A DNA stretch of 64,000 nucleotides from positions 17,378,001 through 17,442,000 of the forward strand of contig NC_092312.1 of the NCBI RefSeq assembly GCF_036785885.1, in the 5' to 3' direction. Shown here one piece after another: positions 12,464-24,895 of the stretch. The notes under the pieces are model-generated. The model was not told where the DNA came from. It saw nothing but the letters and a program-made list of their open reading frames with translations, and did not search any database. Source of the DNA: Coffea arabica (Eukaryota > Streptophyta > Magnoliopsida > Gentianales > Rubiaceae). The position numbers were made by a program, and so were the translations under genes. Position 1 is the stretch's first letter; each line of letters begins with the position of its first letter.

Positions 12464-15400
12464 TCACGTCAAATTGAGAAGGGACCAGTTCTCAAAATCT
12501 TTTGATGAATCTTCATTAATCGCTTGTCCTCCCAACGTCTTATTATTGATGATTGACTTTCCTAATGCAAATAATTTCCCAGATGGCACAATCTGAAACA
12601 TGTGGCAGAAATAACGTTAAGATATCTATGATACCGGTCATATATTAAATGAAAGCAGCCAAGGAACTAAATTCAGGTATTACTTGATCTTCACTCGAAG
12701 TATCATCTGCAACTGTTTTCAACCTTTTTGCCAGAGAAACAGTGTGCGGATCATGTTCACAGTCTTCATCAGCAAAATTCTGGCCCGAACCTTCTGCAGA
12801 ATCTAACGTTGAATAATTGACATTAAAAACAAAAAAAACTAGGATAAGACCATCAAAGTGATGCTCAACATTATCTATAGAACCATGGCATCTAAAGTTT
12901 CACTAATATCTAGTGTACTTCAGAGCTAAACAAACAACATATTGTAACTACAAAAATGCTAATTATTCCCTGAGCTCAAATTATTGGTCTCAGCTGCTAC
13001 ATTAACAACACAAGAAAATGCATGCTGAACAAATGCAACCAGCCTGTTAATCCATCATTTCAGAGAATACATGGTACTTGCCTCAAGTTCTTTTGTTCAA
13101 CAGAGATGGGTTGGATGTACAATGGGAGGAGGGAGGTATATATTTCAGCGCAATGTTAAGCTTAAGATGTAACCATGATACTTGACCAAATAAGTTGCTA
13201 ACTTGAAGAACCATTAAACCAAGAGTGTATTCATGACAGAGGAAAAGAACAAATTACTAGTATTAACTCCTAAATGGACTTTTAACAATGACCTAAACAA
13301 GAAACTGGGTCAACATGTACACCTAAACCTATGGTAATGGAAAACTTTGGAAAGGCCCGTCTCACTATCCTCCATGTTCATAAGTCGCGGAACAACCACA
13401 TTGAAGTGGTACTAGAGGTATCAAAAATTGAAAACTCCTTGTTATGTACATCTTTTCCTACCTTGATTTGGACCACCCAGTACCAGGTGGTTCTGGAATG
13501 ACATGAACAACAACAAAAAAGAGGAATGTCAATCAAGTAAAATGCAATAAATAACCTATAAACATCCCTAAATAATAACCATCATATCTGTCAAGGAACC
13601 ACAAGTGCCAAAACTGCAAAGAACGTAAAGCAGAAGAAGATGCATAGATGCTTCGATCAGCAAAGTCAAAGAAAAATTTTGAAACTTGAGCATTGTCGTG
13701 GCTAAAGTATACAAATTTTGACAAGTATATGGAAAATCAACTATCACAATGGCAAATAAAAGCACATATTCAAGCAAACTGACCAGCTAGTAAAGGTAAT
13801 TAAAGTAATCAAGAATCCCACAGTATACGATGAGGTGAAAAATGGCCTAAAGGCTACAAAGGAAATGGAAAGCACTGCCCTAGCTGCCAGAAAATATTCA
13901 ATTAGCGAGCTTTCAAAATATTCCCTACAAGCTTCCTTGAATGAAGGCAGTGTGTGTTCAAGATTTGCTTATAGCGTTTATGATCATATCTTGCAAAGAC
14001 TACTTTATGCACAGTTTTACATATTCTTAATGAAATAACTAAATCTTATTTTCAAAGAACATGTTGCCTGAGTTAATCATGAACCACACTTTCATGCCCC
14101 ATGTTGCACATTCTCAACCCCATAACAGGGAATTTCAAAGTCCAAGTTGTAAGGCAAGAAATGATATTGATGCATATACACAACGCATCTATTATTAAAT
14201 TTTAAGAATTGACAGATTGTCTTGCATTCCTTAGCCAAACTATGCAGGAAAAAGCAAACCAAGGTTGTCCATATGTATCCCTAGATATCTCTAACAGTTA
14301 CCCCAAATCAAATAGGAATACTCACAGAATAGAAATATAGGTCTAAATGTACATATATACATTTACTATACATGTATGTCAGCATTCAGGTAAAAAGGAA
14401 GGGAATGAAGTCATATGTTACACAGGAATAAGTGCATAGGTCAGATCGAAGATTACCTTTAATAAATGAATTACTGTAGCATGTCTTTATATGGTTTTGT
14501 TCTGAATTTGATGCTGATCCACTAGAAAAAGGTCTCTTGCCTTCCAAATGCTCCTCCTCATAGCGTAACTTAATGTAGTCTTTAGGATCGGACGATACAT
14601 GGGAAGAGTCCTTACCTGCACATCTTTCACAATGTATTCTTGGAATCTTAACAGTAGAAATATAAGAAAGAGGCTGGTCCATATCAAAGATTATCTTCTG
14701 CCATTGGCCATCTTGTAAAACTGAGAACTGGAGGGATACCCCAAAAAAAAAAAGGAAGAAGAAGAAGAATTCAAAACTACAACCATCTTTTTGGCCAGAT
14801 GGGAAACCAAACAAAAGGAAGCCCATGTAATGAGAAAAATACTATGTACAGACACCAAAGAATATTGAGAGTTACCTGCTCAGAAGTTTTGCTGACACAG
14901 ACAGGCAGCCTTTTAGATGAATCTTTACCACTTCTGTTTTGTTCAGTGCACCATGCTGTGAATCCTCTTGATCGTTGTAGTTGTTGAGCGAATGATGCTT
15001 CCAAATAATCAAGATATTTGTTGTGCTGCTCATTTGTCCATGCCTCACACTTATCCTGGGGTAACATGTGAATGGTTAATGAGAAAAGCATTTAATGCAA
15101 TCAGCATAATACAGTTTTGCATTGATCCCTAGAAACAAATTTAACATCCTCAAAACTCCAATTTTAAGTGTCCCTCATCCCAAGGTTGTGCCATACAGTA
15201 GGATAAAGTGAAATCATTTTGGCCACCAGTAGTATTATACTGTCTAATGCAACTAGACAGTCTGCCAAAACATTGCATCTCATTGTACCTCAAACAAAAA
15301 CATCCCTAAAAGTATGGATGAAGCATAAAAGACAATAAACCAAAAGAAAATTCTGTAGAATTCAATAAACAAAAGAACTGTAAAACAACTGCATTTCCAC

Positions 15401-16966
15401 CTTTCCCCATCTAAAACATGGTGACTGCATCTCTCATTGTTAACTAGGACATGAACTCATCATTTTGTCAGATTCATATCCACATAAATGTCATGCTAAC
15501 ACTTTGACATATTTTATCTCATCAGAGCAAATTGTAATGTCACAATAGCATGTATCAGAAGATGGTAGCACAAGAGCAACAAGTGCTTCCATAAGAACTT
15601 TAACCATTATGCATTCAACATCCTCCAAATAATGGAGACAGCACTTTTCCATGAATGCAAAGTTCATATTAAGCTGTTCTCCCAAAATGAGTCCCACATG
15701 CTAATCAAAAAATTCATATGCCTGTCTCTTTTGGTTTTCCTCAAGTCAGGTCCATAGAGATGAGGAAAAGAAAAAAATCTCACTTGAGTTACAATAAATG
15801 GTCAACATACTTAATGGATGCAAAAGTTTTGGATTCCTTAAATGTCATGAAAAACTTAATAATGAGTTGTTAGAGGTGATAAGTGGATTCAACTTTGAAG
15901 AGGAGCAAGTACATTTAACGAACGAACTACTATTTCTCCAATCATCAGACCCAAGACAAGCTTGTTCAACCACTCATTTCTGTCACTTGAACGAGAAAGC
16001 AAGATCCCATTAAGTCTGTCTTCTTTAAGACCTCACAGTCGTCATCCATTTAAGATGCATTATACTTAAAAGTTTTCCAAAAATGCCTTTTCCAACACAG
16101 CGTCACGGTTAACGACTCTCTGTCTTATAGCAACAACTTACTACTTGATTGTCAAGTTTTTAAAACTCAAACCACCCTGATATCAAATCAAAATGAGTCA
16201 AGAATCAACTAAATTGTATATGCTCCGGTCCCAAAAATGCAGTGCTGAAATTTCTAAAAAAGCAATAGCTCTGTTGTTGTGTCCTGGTGGACAAGTTACC
16301 CCGCCATGCCCATTTTCAAGTCCTGCTATGGTATTACAAAAAAAAAAAATTAACTTTTAGTACAACTAAGCAGATATCTAACTAACACCGCCCCCCCCCC
16401 CCCCTTTTTTCTCAATCCAAAAGAAAAAGAAAAAGAAAAGGAATGGTATAATCACCTATGAAACTAGTGAAACCAACAGTTTTAACTATCTTGTTGCCTT
16501 CAAGAACTTTGCTTGTCTTCCTTTCTCACTCTTTCATCCGGCACTGATCATACTAAATCTATTCATTCTCTTAAACTACAACAATAATTACGATATTCAA
16601 AAAAAAAAATAATTTGCTTATGGAATTCACACAGCAATAATAAACATCAAATTCCAAAAGCAAACCGTGCCATTGTAACTTTTAGGATCCGGACCAGATT
16701 TCGTCAGACAACCAAATTTCCACATAATACAAAGGAGGAAGGTAGAAAGAAAGAAGACACGTATACATTTCGGGAAAAAGCAGTTGAAAAAATGCCAGAA
16801 TTACCGGTCTTGCATTAGCAGAAGGAAACAAGATATCTCCGGAACTTTCAACAGTCAAAGAAGAAGCAGCCTCGGAGTTCGATCGAGTCAACTCACAGCT
16901 GCAAAACTCTTCCATCACCAGATTCGCCGACGCCGGCGCAGTCTCCGACCGGTTACTCTCTACCAT
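12464..16966 (-). CDS. COR27/COR28-like cold-regulated circadian protein
   Basis: Arabidopsis COR27 and COR28 are small nuclear proteins induced by cold and by the evening clock. They act in photoperiodic flowering, freezing tolerance and light signalling through COP1. Exons in order are 16805-16966, 14876-15055, 14457-14727, 12684-12802 and 12464-12592; they join to 861 bp, 286 residues. Recognisable blocks are CEAWTNEQHNKYLDYLEASF in exon 2, FSVLQDGQWQKIIFDMDQP in exon 3 (family form close to FKVLRDGCWQKI), and a basic patch SLAKRLKTVADDTSSEDQIV across exons 4-5. No enzyme domain is visible. The start is the first ATG of an exon that splices in phase 0. Introns 1 and 3 exceed 1.6 kb. The family call rests on the two short motifs and on neighbours: COR28, DUF1685 and an ABF gene are also close in Arabidopsis. 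COR27 versus COR28 is not resolved. Confidence 0.75.
16391..16404 (+). repeat. Poly-C tract, 14 bases
   Basis: Pure C run in intron 1 of the COR27-like gene, followed by a T run. Confidence 0.85.
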
Positions 16967-17099
16967 TCTCCGACCCTAACAATGCAGATTTGCACCAAAA
17001 TACCTCCCTGATTTATCGGATAAAACGAATGCGAAAGGAAAAGGACAGACGAAACCCTCTCGAGAGAGATTGAGGAGAAAAGTGCGGGGGTTGGGGGAT

Positions 17100-17113
17100 G
17101 GGGGGGGGGGGGG
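17100..17113 (+). repeat. Poly-G tract just upstream of COR27-like start
   Basis: Fourteen G on the plus strand, about 135-147 bases before the COR27-like ATG, so poly-C in the sense of that gene. It probably lies in the 5' UTR or core promoter. Confidence 0.85.
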
Positions 17114-17188
17114 AGGGTGAAGCGGTGGAGGTGAAGGAAGAAATGCAATGCTGGGTGCCAATAAAGGCTCCACATGGCGACGCTTTTT

Positions 17189-17196
17189 ACACGTGT
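17189..17196. promoter_or_regulatory. G-box (ACACGTGT) upstream of COR27-like gene
   Basis: The palindrome ACACGTGT contains CACGTG at 17190-17195, some 225 bases upstream of the COR27-like ATG. G-boxes bind bZIP and bHLH factors such as HY5, PIFs and ABFs. The site is seen; its use is inferred. Confidence 0.5.
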
Positions 17197-17259
17197 CAAT
17201 AACATCAGACTGCTGCCACGTAGGCAAAGGGCTGATAATATCTTCGGCCAATGTCAGCC

Positions 17260-17268
17260 AGATATTTT
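17260..17268 (-). promoter_or_regulatory. Evening element AAAATATCT (proximal)
   Basis: The plus strand reads AGATATTTT, so the minus strand carries a perfect evening element in the same sense as the COR27-like gene, about 295 bases upstream of its ATG. Evening elements bind CCA1, LHY and RVE factors and mediate evening and cold induction. A related AATATCT lies at 17237-17243 on the other strand. Confidence 0.6.
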
Positions 17269-17401
17269 CTTCGGGGGTGCAGCATCAGACGGATCGTTTT
17301 CGTAGCAGATCAGATGATGACTTTGGCACAGAGGTTGTTCTCACGCACCTTGTTAGTTAAAGTCGTCACCTTCTAGCTGTGCCGGAGGATTGGTGTGAGA
17401 C

Positions 17402-17459
17402 GATATTTTGCACTTTACTCTTTCTCTGTTTATTACCAGTATTACCCCGAGGATATTTT
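17402..17459 (-). promoter_or_regulatory. Two partial evening elements (AAAATATC)
   Basis: GATATTTT occurs at 17402-17409 and 17452-17459 on the plus strand, giving eight of the nine evening-element bases on the minus strand. They lie between the two perfect sites. Confidence 0.4.
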
Positions 17460-17750
17460 TGTGTTACACACAAAAACCAGCCGGATGCTATATCATTTTT
17501 AATCAAGCATTGAAACAGAATCCACAAGGGCAGGGATGGAATATCCCAAATACCAGGCATGCAGATGTTTCACTGTCAAGAAGAAAGATGGCCCGTTGTC
17601 TTAAAAAACTGGGTACTATAATGGTAGCTTATTTCGTCATCCTTTTTTTTTTTGATAGGCATGAGCTTGGTCCGCCTTGTCAAACCTTTTTATTAATTTA
17701 CAATTTTATATCTAAGATTTTTTCTTCCCTCTTCGAGAAACTGCGTGGCT

Positions 17751-17759
17751 AGATATTTT
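17751..17759 (-). promoter_or_regulatory. Evening element AAAATATCT (distal)
   Basis: A second perfect AGATATTTT on the plus strand, about 790 bases upstream of the COR27-like ATG and in the same orientation as the proximal one. Confidence 0.5.
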
Positions 17760-18929
17760 TGTTGGAGTCTTGTGATGTATAACCAACCCTGGTTTATGGC
17801 TGATCTGGTTTTCTTTCCCTCAAGGAAGCAAGGACCTTGAGGGAAAATAGAGGAACGAATAACACTTAGAGTGGTGTAAGGAAATAGGAAATGAATTGTT
17901 GAGACAGGTATTAAGTGGGATTTTGCTAACATGGCAAAACTGGATGTATTCAAGGGGTAATCTGGATCATCCTCGTATATTTTTTATGCAACGATGAGAA
18001 TAAGTTTAAATTCAAGAAGTAAATTTTATATTTAAATAAAGATTATGCGACATTCATTTAAATCTGTTAGTATAAAAATATTCTTACGCTGACAATAAAT
18101 GTATAAAATATTATCCTTACACCAACAGAATTGAAAGTTCATAAATTCCTCTTAACAATTGGCTCTAAGTATACTGTCTACAACAAAGAAAATCCTTCAT
18201 TTCCTTTAATATAAGCATCCTTCATTTCTCAAGCATTCACCTCTGTATTTATTCTGACTTGTCACTAAAGCTCGTCGTCACCCATCCATCTCTATTGTCA
18301 CTGTGCTTCAGCCCATTGTGCCCAAGAAAGTCGAACGGTCCATTTTATGTTTATTCTTTTTTTTTTATTCATTCAAGAGTAAATGAAAAATGTTAGGAAC
18401 AGCAATGGAAGACTTCTAATCGTGATTAACTTTTGTACTGTAGAAAAAGTGCTTCGATTTTGAACTTTCTATGTAAACAAAACGATGAATCTGACCAAAA
18501 AAAAAAGGCCGATCGAGTAGACACTTTTCTTCTCTTTTTCTTTTTTTTTTTGACGTCAAAAAAAGGAAGAATTTCCTTTACACCCCATCATAGTATTATG
18601 ATAATACTGGTAATGTTCTTGTCTTCTCCCGTAGGTTCGTATTGTACTTCAAAAATGTATGCAACACATACAATTCTCAATTATCTTGGGCCGGCATTGA
18701 GGGTCTAAAAGTATAACAATTAATGACTCAAGTCTCGAAGTGGAATTTCTGTTTTTCATTCTACCATTAAGACAACAACTGATAGCATCATTACACGGGT
18801 GGCATTACTATTAAGATGAATAACTAGTTAGACAGTAACGAACATTTAAGAATGTTCTCGTTTATGTTAGAATAATTATCAAATTTTTAAGGACTACCTA
18901 CATTTTTTAATGTACTATCACGACGAGCA

Positions 18930-19480
18930 TATCACTAGTTTATCGTGTTTAATAACGCTATCATTAAAAAACATACTATCATTATAACGGTAAATAACTA
19001 ATTTGTTAATAACTAATAGCATCATTAATAATATAATACGGGTATAACGGTAAATAACTAATTCATTAATAACTATCGCTCTCATTAAAAACATTCTACC
19101 ATTAAAAGATACGCTACTATTATCTTCGTTATTAACTAACATGATCATTAAATAATATACTACCGCTATAATCGTAAATGACCAATTCGTTATTAACTAT
19201 CGCCATCATTAAAAATATAATTATGTAAATAATATTTCACTTGTATCATAAACACATTTCCCAACTCACCTTTTTATATTTCTAATTACCTTTTTATCTC
19301 ACATACATCACATCACAAAAAGTGCTACAGTATCAAATAATACTCTATCCAAACAAACCCAAAATTATTACCTCTATAACACTAAATAACTAATGCCGCC
19401 AAAATAAATATACTATCATTATATCGATAATTAACTAGGCCCTTAGCAATTAATGTTGCCATCATTAAAAAAAACGACCA
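18930..19480. repeat. Minisatellite, unit about 60 bp, split by a MITE
   Basis: The phrase aacggtaaataactaatt recurs at about 18988 and 19047, then as a diverged version near 19168. Alternating phrases such as atcattaaaaa and actatcatta fit a unit close to 60 bp. After the MITE at 19212-19357 the same phrases resume (taaataactaatgccgcc, actatcattatatcgataa) up to about 19480. Units are diverged, so the array is not young. Confidence 0.65.
19212..19357 (+). mobile_element. MITE copy B of the GTGTTTGGA family, left end lost
   Basis: Contains the family core acctttttatctcacataca plus tcacatcacaaaaagtgctacagt and ends in tctatccaaacaaa. The left inverted repeat is not recognisable. It sits inside the minisatellite. 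Confidence 0.75.
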
Positions 19481-20010
19481 ATTTAGAAGCAATGAAGTAT
19501 GTCATTTATGTAAAAATTAGAAAAAAAAAAAGCTTTTCATTAGTTTAAAAAAATTGGACATTGCTAATTTGAAATTAGCGAGGATTAGCTAATAATGCCG
19601 ACTTATATAGTTCTATTTGTCAATAATTTATCCATTAACCTTGGTCACGTTTTGTGGTGGCATTGATTCACGTCCCTTGTTGAGAATTAACACGGCAGCA
19701 GTGCTCATCAATTGAGGCCTCTTTTTTTTTTTTTTAACAAAAAAAATTTTTGATTTGGAAAATATAGCTGTAGTTGTTTATTAGCAAGGTTCTAATCTCA
19801 AGAAGCAAATTAAGGAAAATCAAATATTGGAGTAGAAGAAATTGGAATCAATGACTGCTGTCGCAAACATTTAACAGTTGGATCATTGTCTATTGGAATC
19901 AACCAACCTAAACCATTTCTTTCTTCTAAATCTATGACAGCAAGATTACTTGACGTTGCCAATTATTTCATTCTTTCTTAGTCTCCAGTTAACCATGGAT
20001 AAAACAACAT

Positions 20011-20817
20011 TCATCTGGGCGAACATTGTCGAACTGTGCATGCCACCACCTGCACCCACTGCCTCAATCTCGTTTTCTTCACCTCCGGATCATCACCTAG
20101 GGAAACCATGAACAAGGAAAAAAAAGTTTTATATATATATCAATCAATAATTAATTTCAAGAACAACCCTTAAAAATTAATTTGAACAAAAGGAAGAGGG
20201 GAGTCAAAAACTTTTTGTTGCTGTGTAGATTTTAAATCTCAGTTTTTACCAGGCTCGAAAAGAGAACTGGAGGAACTTCCAGCAGACGACCGCGACGTGT
20301 CAGAGTCAGAGCTAGCAACAGTCACCGACGAAGAAGACCTGGACAAGCTATCACTCCTGGAGTGGAACTGTTTATTCACGGCACAGTAAAAGTCCAAAGC
20401 TGGAAAAGCACTCGACAACTTGGGGTCCAAATCGGCGGAATCAAATTCGAACCCGAATCCGAGTTCAATGCAAGCTCGGAGTTCATCCAAGTCGGAGTCC
20501 GTAAAACTCTTGCAGCGGCGGCGTTGCCAACGACGAAATTCCTTTTTGCGCTTCAGCCACGCCGCTTCGCGTTGCATGTCCGGGGGCCCCGACTTGGTTT
20601 CGGAGAGCGGTTTTGCTGAAAGTGCGCTGACATGGTCCATGCAGCAGCAGCCGCCGTTTGTTGGCTTGTCGGCGTGCTTTTCCCCCTTTTTTTTTTTTTC
20701 TGGCGGAGAGATTAAGGATGTGTTTGGGACGGGCAGGGACTCAGGAGGGAGGTCTTTTATAGAAGAGACTACGAAAAAGTGGGGGTTTTCAAAGATGTGT
20801 TTGCCATATGATGTCAT
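20011..20817 (-). CDS. DUF1685 family protein
   Basis: Plant-specific protein of unknown biochemical role. Two exons, 20250-20817 and 20011-20096, join with GT-AG borders to 654 bp, 217 residues. The central DUF1685 core reads KSFTDSDLDELRACIELGFG and then DPKLSSAFPALDFYCAVNKQ. It is followed by a Ser-rich stretch, and exon 2 supplies the family's C-terminal block DDPEVKKTRLRQWVQVVACT before the stop. A basic WLKRKKEFRRWQRRRCKSF segment precedes the core. Without the splice the frame would end a few codons after the Ser-rich region and lose the conserved C-terminus, so the two-exon model is preferred. It lies between COR27-like and ABF genes in opposite orientation to the latter, as near Arabidopsis At4g33985 (from memory). 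Confidence 0.88.
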
Positions 20818-23154
20818 GTGGGACCGAATTCAAATGATTCATTCCAGACTAGCTCTTGTTCTCGCGGCGGATCATGTGAACTGCTGAGAAGGAAACGGTG
20901 ACTGCTGTTCCCACTGGGAAATCATTGAATTACTACAAAGTGGAAGAAATTCATGCCAAGTCCTCAGACGGTTCCTACTTTACCACAAATCGAAATCAAG
21001 TCCCCCTTCCAAGTGCTACTGGTTTGTTAGGCTGAGGCCTAAATGCTGATTTAAACTTGTATGGTTTCACTTTGGTAATGCGGACTGTGCGGGGCAAGAA
21101 GAAAACGGAGGCGAGCTTCTTACTTGCAAATTCAACAGACAAAAAATGGCACGGAGTCGAGGCTTAGTACCCCAAAAAAATGACTCCGATACCTAAATCA
21201 GACTGAGTTTAAGGAGCTACCTTAGTGCGTTAGAATCCCAGACATGTAGCGTCTGTCAAATGTCAGATGCGCGCATAAGTTACAGTATCAGTATCAGCAT
21301 CAGCAGGCAAGGCTCGACAAGGCCTTGATCCAGGCAGGTTTCGGCAATAGGCTCAAAAAGCTTAGACACCGACAAATTCTATTATACAACCGTATAATAG
21401 TTTCAATTCTTTCATTTATTACGAAAGATGGATGCGCGAGGTAGTCTCGAGACATGGTTGTGCACGACCTCATTGCTACGTGCATATCACGAGATGAATT
21501 TCACGACAGGGTTAACCCTATTGAATCCAGCTTCCAAAACATCGAGTTCTTTCGCCGTTTGCTTTTCCGTGTCGAAGTACATGAACATAGCCTAAGTTGC
21601 ATGCAAGGGGTTTTAATCTCTGCGTTGCATTTTGTTGGAGCCTATAACCGCAGGAGGCCACTACTCAGAAATGAAATATCGCGTTCTTATTTTCTCTGCA
21701 TGTTACAGAAGGATTCGCTTATTGAAAGCACATCTATCATTTGTTAAGACTTAAGAGACACCATCATGCCTCTGATTCTATCAGTTTTGTCAAGTATAAT
21801 CATGGAAAAGTCAGGCTGTTAAAACTCACGTTCTATAATCACTGCAACGTCAGGAAAGTAAAAAAGTAGCCCCTTTGTCGAGTAGGTGGACAGGACTTAT
21901 TTATGTTTACTGTTGATTCATATATCAATTGGTTAAAATAATGTTTTGGGAGGAGGGATAGGTTGGGTGGTAGGAAGAGAAAATATAAGTGATAGGTTCC
22001 AGATTAATGATCTCTCACTTACACTAAAAAAGAAAAAGAGTTAAAAATAATGCATTTACTCATTTATTGCCAAGTCATTCGGATTAACTACCATGGTTTA
22101 CGTTTTTATTAATTAACTTTCTATGTGCTTGATGCTCGTTTAATCTGAAATAGAACAATTTGGCCTTTTGAGTGGTGTTGTGAGACATTAGATTTGTGCT
22201 ACTATTTGTTTAATGGTTTTTCTAACAAATTTTCGATGGGCACTTGTTAATATATCTAAATACCATATATATACACACATATTAATGATTATTACCCAAT
22301 TTTGCATTAATATACTTTCCATGATCTAACCTACCCTCCCTTATTTATTTACTTTTCCTAATTAATCTTACATTTTTAAAAAAAATGACATTTAAAGTAT
22401 ATTTTAGCAAGTGCCTAATGAGAACCCGTCAGATAGCCCCTTGTTTATTAGTTTGGTCAATGGGTGTCACCAATCATTAATTAAGATGATTTCACGTATT
22501 AATTTTGCTAATAAGAGTCAAACTAAATTAAAAAAATGTATAAATGAAGGGGTATAATGAACGATTTTGTATATTAAGTGTAATTTAAATGTCTTAATGT
22601 TTGCTTCCATAACACTTCCATTAAAATAATTCCTTTTTTTTTTGTTTACATTGACAACTATCTAATTTAGTCCTATTCCTTGCAATGCCAACTATCTAGC
22701 TTACTTCTACTCTTTCTATCTAGAGTTTTTTAAGAATAAAAAATACTAAAATTCTTGTATGATGTGTTAGGCGAGATTTGAATCCCACTGACTTAATGCA
22801 TAGGAGAGCTTTAAAGAGGCTTTTCCTGGCCATTGGACCAAGGCCCAATGGTCATAGCTTGAATTATGGATTTTTGAACTGCAAGTTTTCCTTCAACATC
22901 TGCAGCGTTCAATGGAGGTTCATTAAGCCCATTGAGTCATTCTCATTCACAGCATTGTAGTCTGTCTTCCTCACGAGTTATGGGCCAACGGACTTGTTTC
23001 AGCCATTGCGCCAATCTCCCAGACAATTAGCCCAACAACTCTGCTCTCGAACACGTGAAAATGTAATCGTGATGGGCCTTGTTCACCATTATCTGCTTAC
23101 ATGAAAGGACCGTCATGTGTCTAAGGATTACGGGGTTAACGTTTGGCACTGCTA

Positions 23155-24140
23155 GTCTGCTCTCAATTTCCCCTTTAACATTATCTTTTAGTCACTTTAC
23201 CCTCCAAAACAAATGATCAAACTTAACAGAGTTTGTTAATTAAACTGAAAAGACATATTTAACCCTTAAAATTATTATCACTTTATCCCCATAACAAATA
23301 GTCTCATTATCAATTTACCCCATATAATTATTTTTTAGACAATTTATCCTATTATTAAACCAATTTAACAAGTTAAAAAACTTTAGAAGAAAATGCCCTC
23401 TTCTTTACATAATAAAAATAATAAAAAATTTAAAGTGACTCTTCTCCTTTTTAGTATTAAGAAAAAAGTCAAAATATTAATTTCTTTTTCTTGGCAATTT
23501 TATTAATATTGAAAAATAAATAAAAAGATGGAGAGGGTGAGGGAGAGAGAGAGCTCAATTATCTTTTTAAAAAATTATAAATAAAAAAGAATTAAATACT
23601 TTTATTATTTTAAAATTATTTCACTTTTTTGTTTACCATCAAATTTCAATCCTAATCTCGACAACCTTAAAGTAATATGATAGTGTTAGACTTTTCTTTA
23701 TTTTCTTTTTTTGCAAAATCTAATTTTTTGTCTCCTTCTTTCCTATCTCTTTTTCTTTTCCCAGTATTAATAAATGTGAAAAAAGAATTTTGAGAAAATC
23801 CTTTATTTTTATATTTTTCGATCTCTTAAAGTAAAAAATAAAAAAAGAATAACCATTCCAACATTTTTATTTTTGATTATATATAAAAAAAAAGGGTAAT
23901 ATAAATTTTTTGACTATACTAGTTAGATTAACGATGAGGTAAAATGCCTAGAAAATAATGTTAGAAACTAAAGTGTTTGTATCACTATAATCTAAATGAA
24001 TAAAGTGATAATAACAATGTAGTAATACTATACAATAAAAGAGTATTTTTGTCCAAAATTTCTTAACATGTTGAATTGAATTACTTATGAGAGTAAAGTG
24101 ATTAAAAGATAACGTTAGGGGATAAACTGATAGTAGTGAT
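23155..24140. mobile_element. Foldback-like element with long imperfect inverted repeats
   Basis: The left arm carries cattatcttttagtcacttt (about 23180). The right arm carries its near-complement aaagtgattaaaagataacg (about 24096), each next to a cccct/agggg pair. A weaker inner match follows, attattatcactttatcccc (about 23273) against the complement of aataaagtgataataacaat (about 23999). The interior is AT-rich and non-coding. No target duplication could be set, so the outer limits are approximate. Confidence 0.55.
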
Positions 24141-24734
24141 ATAGTTAAAGAAGGTAAAATGATAATAACCCTAATATTTATGATCACATGAAATTTCTTT
24201 AAAAATTAATTTTACTTTAACCACCTGTAACTATTCATGACTATTTTTACTTTTAACTATTTAAGTATAAGTTTTCAACATAATTACTTCTAAACATTAT
24301 AACTACCAGTTATTTTTTGATTGCATACATATTGAGTGAATATTGAGCACTAGTAAAGGAAATAAGGGTCATCGATATCCTATGCGATCAGGGGTTTGGT
24401 ATTAAAAGGAATGTTAACATCTATCTTTTTAAAAATGGATTAATCTGACAGTATATATAGTATCAACATTAGATACATGATAACTCATCTAAATTTAAAT
24501 TTAAAATTCAAAATTTGCTCATGAAAAATACACTTTCAATATTTACCATAATCTATTCACATATTATTTAAAAATCCTCCCACTCCTACATAATTACCAT
24601 TACATAACTATTTCTATGCTCCCCAATTAACTAATTAACTAATGAATCCCAAAAATCTCTCAAACTAATTTTTTATTTTATATATCTTTTTTATTTTTGG
24701 AAACAAATTTACATTACAATTTTCTAAAAATAAT

Positions 24735-24895
24735 GAGTGTGTTTGGATAGCCAAATAATGGCCAAAAAATATTTGCTTACATTACAAATATAATTTCCAA
24801 CACACAATTTATCTTTTCAATTACCTTTTTATTTCATAGACATCACAAAAAGTACTACAGTAATTATTTCAAATATACTTACTATTTGTTTGGAT
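24735..24895 (+). mobile_element. MITE copy C of the GTGTTTGGA family
   Basis: Starts GAGTGTGTTTGGATAGCC and holds the core caattacctttttatttcat and cacaaaaagtactacagta. The right inverted repeat is missing because a second copy follows at once. Confidence 0.75.

Larger units (their letters stand above)
17760..20010. other. Spacer between COR27-like and DUF1685 genes
   Basis: No gene is recognised. The middle holds a minisatellite of about 60 bp units (roughly 18930-19480) that is interrupted by a MITE. The last 300 bases should hold the 3' UTR of the DUF1685 gene. Confidence 0.6.

Noticed and set aside
18988-19200. Regularly repeated phrases that might suggest a CRISPR array
   Set aside because: Units are diverged throughout with no constant repeat and unique spacer pattern, and the genome is a plant nucleus. 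It is a minisatellite.
20420-20887. Plus-strand frame of 155 codons opposite the DUF1685 gene
   Set aside because: It is the antisense shadow of a well-supported conserved coding exon.
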